Positions 26,402-33,715 of a stretch of 64,000 bases of DNA are shown here, in pieces (within the stretch, counting starts at the first letter, position 1; each line of letters begins with the position of its first letter). The position numbers were made by a program, and so were the translations under genes. The notes under the pieces are model-generated. The model made no database searches and was not told the DNA's origin. It worked only from the letters and a program-made list of their open reading frames with translations. The DNA is from Bdellovibrio sp. ZAP7 (GTDB taxonomy: Bacteria; Bdellovibrionota; Bdellovibrionia; Bdellovibrionales; Bdellovibrionaceae). The stretch covers positions 868,001 through 932,000 of the forward strand of contig NZ_CP030082.1 in the NCBI RefSeq assembly GCF_006874645.1, written 5' to 3'.

Positions 26402-26491
26402 AGCTCACTCCTCAAAAAGTTTTCTCAAAAAAGTTATCGGTTTAAAAAGCCCATAAATTGAGGCAACTAAGGAGTGGCTTTGGTCCAGTTT

Positions 26492-26983
26492 CTAGCGCAA
26501 TGATCGCGCACAGGGATTGGTCATCAGATCGTTCCCTAATTGAAGCATAACGATTTGCCCTCGACCATCATGGACGAAGCGAATCCAGTGACTTAAGCGA
26601 TCTGAAAGCTGAATTTTGATGTCTTCACCTATCCCAGACCACTCATTTTCGACCTTTTTTAGGCCATATTTCGCACCCATTGGGATCTTAAAATGCGTGA
26701 TTCTGCCGCCCAATTTTGAAGAGTCATAGTCGACTTCGATAAATTCGACCCATTCTGAACCGCTGGAAAACTTGCGAACCTCTCTGCCAGGACGGACTTT
26801 CAAGGTGCAATAGAGATGGGAGGCCAGCTGATTTCCCAGGGTTTTAGAGACGAAATCGAACATTTCGCGATCCAAGATTTTATCGGTAGACGGGTCGTCA
26901 TTGATCATGGGAATGACTTCTTCAGAGTGGGCCGAGAGGGAAAACATCAGGCAAAACAGGGCTAAAAGAGTAGTTAGCTTCAT
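26492..26983 (-). CDS. Exported protein, unknown function
   Basis: 163 residues, signal peptide MKLTTLLALFCLMFSLSAHS. The mature part has two Cys (HLYCTLK and the C-terminal NPCARSL) that may form a disulfide. The start at 26983 is supported by GGAGG 7-11 bases upstream; a longer frame to 27112 would overlap the divergent HNH gene. No family recognised. Confidence 0.65.
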   Translation of the reverse strand: MKLTTLLALFCLMFSLSAHSEEVIPMINDDPSTDKILDREMFDFVSKTLGNQLASHLYCTLKVRPGREVRKFSSGSEWVEFIEVDYDSSKLGGRITHFKIPMGAKYGLKKVENEWSGIGEDIKIQLSDRLSHWIRFVHDGRGQIVMLQLGNDLMTNPCARSLR

Positions 26984-27110
26984 TAAGGTCCTCCACCGCA
27001 AAATATAAGAAGGCCTCTCGTGTCTGTCGAGATCAGAAAATTTATAGGATCTATAAGGAAAAAGCCCTGCTGGGTTGCTGTCAGACACGGTTTCCGCTAT
27101 AAATGCCTCC

Positions 27111-27470
27111 ATGGAATACTTCTTTAGCGCGGCCCCCGAGGCCCACCAAAAAAAGGAAAAAGCGAAAGCTCGCGAGCTTCGCCAAAGCCAATGGTGGCGT
27201 CAAGAGTTGGGTAAAGGCCTTTGCTATCACTGCGGGAAAAAATTCAAGGCCGCAGAGCTCACGATGGATCATTTGATTCCTATCGCTCGTGGTGGGAAAT
27301 CCACTAAAAATAACTGTGTTCCATCATGCAAGGATTGCAACAGCAAGAAGGGCTATAAAACCCGTGCCGAAATGGCTATGGAAGAGTTAAAAGCTTCTTC
27401 TCAACCGGCCGAGGCTTCTGCAGAGGAAGTCGTTCCTGCGGCAGCAGAAACCTCTGAATCTGAAGAATAA
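27111..27470 (+). CDS. HNH endonuclease
   Basis: 119 residues from ATG 27111. A single HNH domain: LCYHCGKKF, the catalytic MDHLIPIARGG, the Asn in STKNNCVPSC and a second zinc knuckle CKDCNSKKG. The C-terminal 35 residues are Ala/Glu/Ser-rich and acidic, possibly disordered. Stand-alone HNH proteins of this size occur as housekeeping or defence nucleases; no methyltransferase, toxin partner or phage genes are adjacent. The start lacks a clear ribosome-binding site; a TTG at 27075 is an alternative. Confidence 0.85.
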   Translation: MEYFFSAAPEAHQKKEKAKARELRQSQWWRQELGKGLCYHCGKKFKAAELTMDHLIPIARGGKSTKNNCVPSCKDCNSKKGYKTRAEMAMEELKASSQPAEASAEEVVPAAAETSESEE

Positions 27471-27472
27471 AT

Positions 27473-28126
27473 CTATCTTTTTACGGTCTCGGGATTTTTG
27501 TTTCGGATCAAGGTCATTGCACCTGCGAAAACGCCCTTTTTCCATAGCGGAATCAGCCATTCCATTTCGGCGATGCAAACCAGCTTTTCCAACGTCGCTT
27601 TTTCCTTAATAATATTCGTTCCAAGGCCGGGCGCCATGCGAACAGGCTGTTTTTGCCCATAGAATTCCATCACTTTTTCCACCATTTTTTCATGCTCTCC
27701 AGGAGCTCTTTCATACAGGTGATACCACTTGCGGGAGCACAAATCCTCGAACGTATAGGTGGTGGTCTCCAAAAGATTAAAAGTACGGAACAGTTGCACG
27801 TGATTTAACGAGTACATTTCAATCATCAAATCAGGAGCGTTATCAATTAAGGCCAGGTCTTCGGGAGTTATGGTCATTCCCAACACATCCAGCGCGGTTA
27901 TCACCATCAGACGATTGTCGTATAAAGAACCATCCTGAGCGTGAACGCGCGAGCAGATTTCTGAATACAGACGCAGATTCTCAATCACGGACATTTGCTC
28001 TTCATTCGAGAGCTGCGTGAAGTGGGGAAGTTGAGGGTCGGCATAGGCACGAAAAAGAATGCCTTCACCCTCAATCAACTCAGAGATTATCTGGGAATAG
28101 TAGCGAAATAGCGCTGTAGAGCTCAT
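27473..28126 (-). CDS. Orphan protein, downstream member of a tandem paralogue pair
   Basis: 217 residues, no signal peptide or membrane helix, family not recognised. It aligns along its length with the upstream gene: ELIEGEGILFRAYADPQLPHF with ELIEDEGVFIRPYANPNLIHF, LYDNRLMVITALDVLGM with LTDNRLMVETFLNVSGM, YTFEDLCSRKWYHLYERA with YTFEDLCCRQWYHLYERP, and EMEWLIPLWKKG with ETKWLIPVFKNQ. The conserved Cys/Trp/His motif DLCxRxWYHLYER may be functional. Its start lies 7 bases from the stop of its paralogue. Confidence 0.7.
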   Translation of the reverse strand: MSSTALFRYYSQIISELIEGEGILFRAYADPQLPHFTQLSNEEQMSVIENLRLYSEICSRVHAQDGSLYDNRLMVITALDVLGMTITPEDLALIDNAPDLMIEMYSLNHVQLFRTFNLLETTTYTFEDLCSRKWYHLYERAPGEHEKMVEKVMEFYGQKQPVRMAPGLGTNIIKEKATLEKLVCIAEMEWLIPLWKKGVFAGAMTLIRNKNPETVKR

Positions 28127-28133
28127 GGAAATA

Positions 28134-28805
28134 TTATGGCTTTACAAACTGGGGAATGGAATCAGGATTCCAATTAATCACTATAGTTAAAACCGCGTCC
28201 AGAGATTGGTTTTTAAAGACCGGAATCAACCACTTTGTTTCGGTTAGATAAATAAGATGCTCTAAGGTGTCTTTCTCGACAATTCTCATCGGACCGGCAT
28301 CTGCTGGTTTACGAACGGGTTCTGTTTGCAGAAAGAACTCGGTCGCTGCCTGAATTATTTTATCGTGAGCTTCCGTCGGGCGTTCATAAAGATGGTACCA
28401 CTGACGGCAACACAGATCTTCAAAAGTGTAACTGCTGGATTCAAAGATGTTTAAAGATCGGAATAAATGCATTCCGTTTTTATTATAAATCTCGATAAAA
28501 TGTTTATCTTCAATAAGGTTTAAATCCTGGGGATGGGCGTTCATCCCGGAAACGTTTAAAAAAGTCTCAACCATCAGGCGATTGTCGGTGAGCGTGCGGT
28601 GGTGCTCTTTCACTTTTACGCAGGCCAGCACGTAAAGTTTCACGCGGGCGATAACGTCGAATTGTTCATCACGAGTCAGACGACTGAAGTGAATAAGATT
28701 GGGATTTGCATAAGGACGGATAAAAACCCCCTCATCCTCAATCAATTCAGAAAATGATTCCGCTAGCCGTTTAAAGACGGCTAAAGGAGAGTCGCTGCTT
28801 GTCAT
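28134..28805 (-). CDS. Orphan protein, upstream member of a tandem paralogue pair
   Basis: 223 residues from ATG 28805, the start that aligns with the N-terminus of its downstream paralogue; an in-frame start at 28883 is possible. Cytosolic by sequence, no known domain. Shared motifs with the neighbour are EDEGVFIRPYANPNLIHFSR, LTDNRLMVE and FEDLCCRQWYHLYERP. Tandem duplication with clear divergence suggests related but distinct roles. Confidence 0.65.
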   Translation of the reverse strand: MTSSDSPLAVFKRLAESFSELIEDEGVFIRPYANPNLIHFSRLTRDEQFDVIARVKLYVLACVKVKEHHRTLTDNRLMVETFLNVSGMNAHPQDLNLIEDKHFIEIYNKNGMHLFRSLNIFESSSYTFEDLCCRQWYHLYERPTEAHDKIIQAATEFFLQTEPVRKPADAGPMRIVEKDTLEHLIYLTETKWLIPVFKNQSLDAVLTIVINWNPDSIPQFVKP

Positions 28806-29029
28806 AAATGCCTGCATTCCAAAAACGTACCCGAGTTGCACAAGTAAACGAATGTTAATAGAGGCGGTCATGTATTCAATCAAGGCCTATTACATATGTT
28901 CGCCTCGCATTTAAAACTACGTCGCGCAGTGTTGAGCCTTTGGTCTTGATTTGTCCACCCGCGTTGAGACTAAGCTATCAAAGTCATTGCATTAAAATTC
29001 GTTAACATCGTTATAAGGACTAAGCGACT

Positions 29030-30811
29030 GTGAGCAAAATTACCAAAAGTAGTACAGCTGAATATTTTGCTAAAAACCTCCAGCAAGTCGGGTTCTCGTC
29101 TCCTTTAAAAGCCGTTTTGACGACTTTGAAAGAAGCCGTAGACAACTCGTTGGATGCCTGTGAATCATCCGGCATTTTGCCTGATTTGTTAGTAGAAATT
29201 TCGAAAGTTGGATCTGGTTCAACTAAAAATACTGATTTAATTCGCATCGTTGTCGAAGACAACGGTCCCGGAATCGAAGGCGAAGATCTTGCCAAGGTGT
29301 ACGGGGAATATCTTGCATCTTCTAAGTTCGGCCGCGGTCAATGTTCTCGCGGTCAACAAGGTATCGGTATTTCTGCTGCCACGACATGGGCGCAGATGAC
29401 AAATGCTCGGGGTGTGAGCGTTGTTTCTAAAACTAAAAAAATGCGTAAAGCGATATCGGCTCAGGTGGATGTCGACATCAAGTCCAATACGGGTCTTGTG
29501 AAAAACAAAGAATCGATGGATTGGGATCGCGAACACGGTACACGTGTTGAATTCATCCTTGATGGACGTATTCAATTGAACGGTGATGGTGGTATTTTGA
29601 CTTATATCGAGGGCACAATTCTTGTGAATCCTCATATGACAATCACATATAAACTAAACGATGCCGACTTCGTTACTGTGACTCGTGTAAGCAATGAAGT
29701 TCCTAAAGTTCCAGAGGCTTCTTTGCCACATCCGCACACGTTTAAACTGGGTGAGTTTATCACTCATTCTACGTTGTTCGGTAAAACGACTTTGTCTAAG
29801 TTCTTGAAGACCGGTTTCTCTCGTATTTCTGATCAATCGATCTCTGATTTCGTGAAAAAAGGTCTTCCGAAAAACCTTCTTGAAAAGCCTTTGACAGTAT
29901 TGTCTGAAGAGGACTTCAAGAAAGTATTCCAAGCTGTTCAAAACACAGATTTGATGGCTCCTTCCACTAAGTCAGTTTTGACTGTAGGTGAAGAAGCACT
30001 TTCTAAATCTATCACTCGTTTGGGTGAGATCGACTTCTTTGCAGTTGTGACTCGTAAACCGACTATTTGTGACTTTAAACCCGTGGTTGTCGAAGTCGCA
30101 TTGGCCCGTTTCAAAGATCGCAATCAACAAAACGATTCTCCGGTAACACTTCTTCGCTTCGCCAACCGTGTACCACTTCAGTTCGATAAATCGGGCTGTG
30201 CGATCACGTGGGCGATTGAATCTGTGAACTGGAAAACTTATGGCTTGGGTCAACCTAAAGACTCTTTGCCACTAGGTCCTTACATCTTTGCGATTTCTAT
30301 CGTATCTCCGTTTATCAAATTTAAAAATGCCTCGAAGGAAACTATCGATGCATCTGAAGAGTTGGTGGCAGAGATTCGCTTGGCGTTGATCCAAGCAGGT
30401 CAAAAACTTTCTCGTCACATCAAAAAAGAAGTGAAGGAAGCTGACCTGGAAAGAAAATTGGCTCACATCGAGCAATTCGGTCCGATCCTGGTTGAAGGGT
30501 TGGCACGAATCATCAATGCGCCAGAGTCTCGTAAGAAAAAAGCTGAAGAAGGTTTGAAAAAACTTTTGGGCCGCGATTCTGAAGAGGCGATTGCAGATCT
30601 TGAAGCAGCAGAATCCAAACTTTTGGCGCAAAAACAGCGCGAAAAGAAAAAAGGCATCGATCATGGTGACGAAGAGGAAATCGATGTGATTTCCGCTGAA
30701 GACATCCATGAGGAAGCCGCTCAAGGCACTAAAAAATCTACGACGAAAAAAGCGGTTGGCACTCAAAAAGCCACGGCTACGACTAAGAAAACGACTGGGA
30801 AAAAAGCGTAA
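29030..30811 (+). CDS. top6B: DNA topoisomerase VI subunit B
   Basis: 593 residues, GTG start with AAGGA upstream. The ATPase subunit of type IIB topoisomerase. GHKL motifs: N-box LKEAVDNSLDACE (Glu35, Asn39), G1 VEDNGPGI (76-82) and G2 SRGQQGIGIS (106-115). The archaeal-type transducer signature LLRFANRVPLQFDKSGCAIT and ESVNWKTYGL are present. The C-terminal 40-45 residues form an acidic patch followed by a Lys/Thr/Ala tail resembling bacterial histone-H1-like proteins. Topo VI is standard in archaea and plants but sporadic in bacteria. The stop overlaps the start of top6A (TAATG). Confidence 0.95.
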   Translation: MSKITKSSTAEYFAKNLQQVGFSSPLKAVLTTLKEAVDNSLDACESSGILPDLLVEISKVGSGSTKNTDLIRIVVEDNGPGIEGEDLAKVYGEYLASSKFGRGQCSRGQQGIGISAATTWAQMTNARGVSVVSKTKKMRKAISAQVDVDIKSNTGLVKNKESMDWDREHGTRVEFILDGRIQLNGDGGILTYIEGTILVNPHMTITYKLNDADFVTVTRVSNEVPKVPEASLPHPHTFKLGEFITHSTLFGKTTLSKFLKTGFSRISDQSISDFVKKGLPKNLLEKPLTVLSEEDFKKVFQAVQNTDLMAPSTKSVLTVGEEALSKSITRLGEIDFFAVVTRKPTICDFKPVVVEVALARFKDRNQQNDSPVTLLRFANRVPLQFDKSGCAITWAIESVNWKTYGLGQPKDSLPLGPYIFAISIVSPFIKFKNASKETIDASEELVAEIRLALIQAGQKLSRHIKKEVKEADLERKLAHIEQFGPILVEGLARIINAPESRKKKAEEGLKKLLGRDSEEAIADLEAAESKLLAQKQREKKKGIDHGDEEEIDVISAEDIHEEAAQGTKKSTTKKAVGTQKATATTKKTTGKKA

Positions 30812-31974
30812 TGGCAAAATTACTTAGCGTTCGCGAACTTAAAATTGATATTCCTAAGGAAGCCCGCATCTTGGCAGACAAGATGTTGAAGGACCTTGAG
30901 TCTTCAAAACGTCCTGTTTTGGAAGCGGTGAAGACTTCATTGGATAACTCTTTGTACAATGCCAAGGTGGGATACTTAACTCCGGGAGATAAAGTTGTCC
31001 GTACGGAATTGAATGTTTCGTCAGTACAAAAATTGGCTCGTGTGGTTTTTGTTTTGGAAATTCTTTTGGGCAATTTGGAAATTGGCTCTGTAAATACAAA
31101 ACGTGAGCTTTATTACATGTGCAAAGGTTTGATCAAAGGAAACTCTCGTTTGAAACCGTTGGATTTCGATGATCAATCTGAATCAGATTCTATCATCGAT
31201 TTTATCGGGGACATGCTGGAAGTTTATCGTGAGGAGCTGAACTGTTTCGCCAATGACCGTGGTGGACAAACTTACTCGCAACAATTGGTTGTAACTGAAA
31301 CATTGAACGATGGCGATAAAGCAGTTGTCGATCTTTCGACTCTTGGGACTTCACCGTTTCAACCAAAAAATAAACCACAAGCTTTGAAATTGAAGGCGAA
31401 AAAGAAAATCGACTTCTGCTTGATCGTTGAATCTGAAGGTACTGCCAATACTTTGGTATCCATGGGTTTCACAAAACGTAACAACTGTATCGTCATGGGT
31501 GCCCAAGGGGTTCCATCGAACGGTGTTCGTGGTTGGTCAAAATTGATTCAAGACGAACTGGATGTTCCGATGTACTTCTTCGGAGATCTCGATGCGTACA
31601 CAATGCAAAATATCTTCCGTACTTTGAAGGCGGGTTCTGCGGCATCTTTGATCCGTAACTCTCATTTCTCTGCACCGAATGTTAGATTCTTGGGCGTATT
31701 GCCTGAAGATGTGAAAAAGTATGATCTTCCTCACTACAAAGTGAAAGAGTCTGATCCAGCTGAAGCCCGCGCTTTGAAAAAAGCCAAAGATGCTTTGGAA
31801 AACGATCCGTTCTTTTTGGATAAAAAGAATAAATCACTGGCGGACATTTTGCGCTGGTTGATCAAGGAAAAGATTCGTTGCGAGCAACAATCGTTCTTCT
31901 CTGTCGATCCAAAAGATCCAATCAAGACAGAAAAACTGATCCTGGAAAAAATCAAAAGAGGATCTTACGTTTAG
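30811..31974 (+). CDS. top6A: DNA topoisomerase VI subunit A (Spo11-like)
   Basis: 387 residues. The DNA-cleaving subunit. The 5Y-CAP motif NTKRELYYMCKG (96-107) carries the catalytic tyrosine (pair 101-102), and the TOPRIM domain shows LIVESEG (Glu207) and the metal-binding GDLDAYT (Asp259, Asp261; archaeal enzymes have DxDPxG). With subunit B it forms an A2B2 enzyme that relaxes and decatenates DNA with ATP. Both subunits keep their catalytic residues, so the enzyme looks active. Translationally coupled to top6B and followed by a terminator. Confidence 0.95.
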   Translation: MAKLLSVRELKIDIPKEARILADKMLKDLESSKRPVLEAVKTSLDNSLYNAKVGYLTPGDKVVRTELNVSSVQKLARVVFVLEILLGNLEIGSVNTKRELYYMCKGLIKGNSRLKPLDFDDQSESDSIIDFIGDMLEVYREELNCFANDRGGQTYSQQLVVTETLNDGDKAVVDLSTLGTSPFQPKNKPQALKLKAKKKIDFCLIVESEGTANTLVSMGFTKRNNCIVMGAQGVPSNGVRGWSKLIQDELDVPMYFFGDLDAYTMQNIFRTLKAGSAASLIRNSHFSAPNVRFLGVLPEDVKKYDLPHYKVKESDPAEARALKKAKDALENDPFFLDKKNKSLADILRWLIKEKIRCEQQSFFSVDPKDPIKTEKLILEKIKRGSYV

Positions 31975-32001
31975 ACCTCGTTACATTTAAAACAAATTCA
32001 G

Positions 32002-32038
32002 TCCTCGCTCTTTTTATTGGGCGGGGATTTTGTTTTTT
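32002..32038 (+). terminator. Terminator of the top6BA operon
   Basis: Nine-pair stem TCCTCGCTC / GGGCGGGGA (two G-T pairs), eight-base loop, then a T-rich run TTTTGTTTTTT. It lies 28 bases after the top6A stop. Confidence 0.75.
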
Positions 32039-32160
32039 CAGGGTTCGATGATTTCTTTTTTGTGTTAAGTTTTTCTGGGTTGGCTGCGGAACTCGCACGA
32101 AGCCAGCTAGGCTTCCCAGCGAATTCGAATGACGAAGTCTAACCTTCATGGAGAAGAGAG

Positions 32161-32700
32161 ATGTTTCGTACCTTAATTGCTTGTCTAATGCTCGGTTCGC
32201 AGATTGCATGCGCTCATCAATCTCAAGATCTTGCCAAGACTCCACCGGTTCCCTATGAGGGTGAAATCTTGGACTTCTATTCGACGAAAAACCCTTACGG
32301 AGAGTTTTCTAATTTTGCGGAGTATCCGGTTTTTGTGGATGGGGAGTGGTGGAAGACTTCTGAGCATTATTACCAAGCACACAAGTATGAAAAACCAGAG
32401 TTGATCAAATGGGTCCAAGATGCAGAAACTCCAATGGAAGCGGCCAAGCGCGGTCGCGATGGAACTGTTCCTAAGCGCGCCGATTGGGATCAGCGCAAAG
32501 ACGAGTTCATGGAGAAAGCCGTTCAGGATAAGTTCACTCGTCATGAGGAATTGAAAGTTCTTTTACTTTCCACGGGCGAAGCTCGACTTTATGAACACAC
32601 CAAGAATGATTGTTATTGGGGTGACTGTGGCGATCGTACGGGTAAGAACAAACTGGGTCTTTTACTCGAGCGCATTCGCGAGGAATTAAAAATTCGCTAG
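32161..32700 (+). CDS. NADAR-domain lipoprotein
   Basis: 179 residues. The N-terminus MFRTLIACLMLGSQIAC looks like a lipoprotein signal with the lipobox Cys at about 19. The rest is a full NADAR (YbiA/RibX) domain: NPYGEFSNFAEYPV, WWKTSEHYYQAHKY, EAAKRGRDGTVPKRADW, AVQDKFTRHEELKVLLLSTG and CYWGDCGDRTGKNKLG. NADAR proteins are N-glycosidases acting on riboflavin intermediates or ADP-ribosylated nucleobases and are normally cytosolic. Export to the envelope is unusual and suggests an extracellular or periplasmic ADP-ribose-type substrate. RBS GGAGAAGAG precedes the ATG. Confidence 0.82.
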   Translation: MFRTLIACLMLGSQIACAHQSQDLAKTPPVPYEGEILDFYSTKNPYGEFSNFAEYPVFVDGEWWKTSEHYYQAHKYEKPELIKWVQDAETPMEAAKRGRDGTVPKRADWDQRKDEFMEKAVQDKFTRHEELKVLLLSTGEARLYEHTKNDCYWGDCGDRTGKNKLGLLLERIREELKIR

Positions 32701-32760
32701 AGTGATGCAGCATCACTACCCAATGTGTTCCCTTGGTCTAAAATATCAGGCGGAGGGACT

Positions 32761-33201
32761 ATGAAACTTAAAATTTACTTTTTGCTGGGACTGTTTTTGA
32801 TGTTGGGCGCTTGCGCTTCGAACCAGGAAAAGCAGGAATTGAAAAATCCGCTCGAGGTTTTGAACGGCAAAACCTACAACGCCCGTGAAGACTCTGAACT
32901 CGGTGGGGTGCCAGTCACTGGCACTAAAAATAAAGTCACACGCATCCATGGTGTGATTCTTCAAGGTGAGGGTGTGACTGCCACTCCCGTTAAGTTTATT
33001 TCCGTCAGATTGCTGGATGATGATGGTGTGACGATTGCCAATGCGACGTCTGATATCAAAGGCGCGTTCGTTCTTTCAGGTATTTTCTTTAACGGTCACT
33101 ACGTTGTGGAAATCACTTCTAAGAAATTCAAAGGTGCCACTCGCGTATACGTAAATCGTTACGAGCAAGAGATCACTATTCAAGCAACGCCCGTTAAATA
33201 A
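32761..33201 (+). CDS. Small lipoprotein, carboxypeptidase-regulatory-like fold, paralogue 1
   Basis: 146 residues. The leader MKLKIYFLLGLFLMLGAC ends in a lipobox Cys. The C-terminal 90 residues look like a transthyretin/carboxypeptidase-regulatory-type beta-sandwich: VRLLDDDGVTIANATSD, KGAFVLSGIFFNGHYVVEIT, SKKFKGATRVYVN. The start at 32761 has GGAGGGACT in front. It is followed 55 bases later by a clear paralogue, so the pair arose by tandem duplication. Confidence 0.72.
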   Translation: MKLKIYFLLGLFLMLGACASNQEKQELKNPLEVLNGKTYNAREDSELGGVPVTGTKNKVTRIHGVILQGEGVTATPVKFISVRLLDDDGVTIANATSDIKGAFVLSGIFFNGHYVVEITSKKFKGATRVYVNRYEQEITIQATPVK

Positions 33202-33256
33202 CTAACCGTGACGCGCTATTGCTACCAAAAGTGTGTCCGTACCATAAGATAGATCT

Positions 33257-33700
33257 ATGAAGAACTGTGTTTATTTATTTTTGAGCCTTACAGTTGCGAT
33301 GATCTTGGGATCTTGTGCTCACGAAGACGAGCAAAAGCCTCAGGATCTTGCGACCGATCATTTTGAAGTTTCCCAGCAAGGTGGAGACGACAAATTGGTG
33401 CGCTCTTCCGGCGTTAACGGCATCACGGAGCAGGTTGTATTGAACGGCATGCTTAAAGTCCGTGGCGTGAATCAAAAATATATGAACGGTGTTGTCGTGC
33501 ATCTGATTGATCGCGATGCCACGATTTATGCTCGCGGGCGTGCAGCCTCTGATGGTTCTTTTCAGCTTTCGGGACATATTCCAAAAGGTTTTTATCTGAT
33601 CAAAGTCATCGATCGCAGATTCAAAGGCGAGTTGCCAGTTCATTTGAACGGGATCGAGCTAAAAAATCTCACGGTTCCCGTTCAAACTGTCATTCGCTAA
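33257..33700 (+). CDS. Small lipoprotein, carboxypeptidase-regulatory-like fold, paralogue 2
   Basis: 147 residues; leader MKNCVYLFLSLTVAMILGSC with the lipobox Cys at 20. It shares the order VxLxDxDxTIxAxxxxxDGxFxLSG, GxYxxxxIxxxxFKGxxxVxxN and a terminal VPVQT-like strand with the preceding gene. No known function. The stop codon lies inside a 20-bp perfect palindrome shared with the convergent glycosyltransferase gene. Confidence 0.7.
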   Translation: MKNCVYLFLSLTVAMILGSCAHEDEQKPQDLATDHFEVSQQGGDDKLVRSSGVNGITEQVVLNGMLKVRGVNQKYMNGVVVHLIDRDATIYARGRAASDGSFQLSGHIPKGFYLIKVIDRRFKGELPVHLNGIELKNLTVPVQTVIR

Positions 33701-33715
33701 AACGCGCGTTTTAGC
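33696..33715. terminator. 20-bp perfect palindrome joining two convergent stop codons
   Basis: GCTAAAACGCGCGTTTTAGC contains the TAA of the lipoprotein gene and, on the other strand, the TAA of the GT39 gene. Folded it gives an 8-bp stem with a GCGC loop. It may act as a compact bidirectional terminator, though no long T-run follows. Confidence 0.5.

Noticed and set aside
30272-30817. 181-codon minus-strand frame opposite top6B
   Set aside because: Shadow of strongly biased codons in a gene with clear family motifs.
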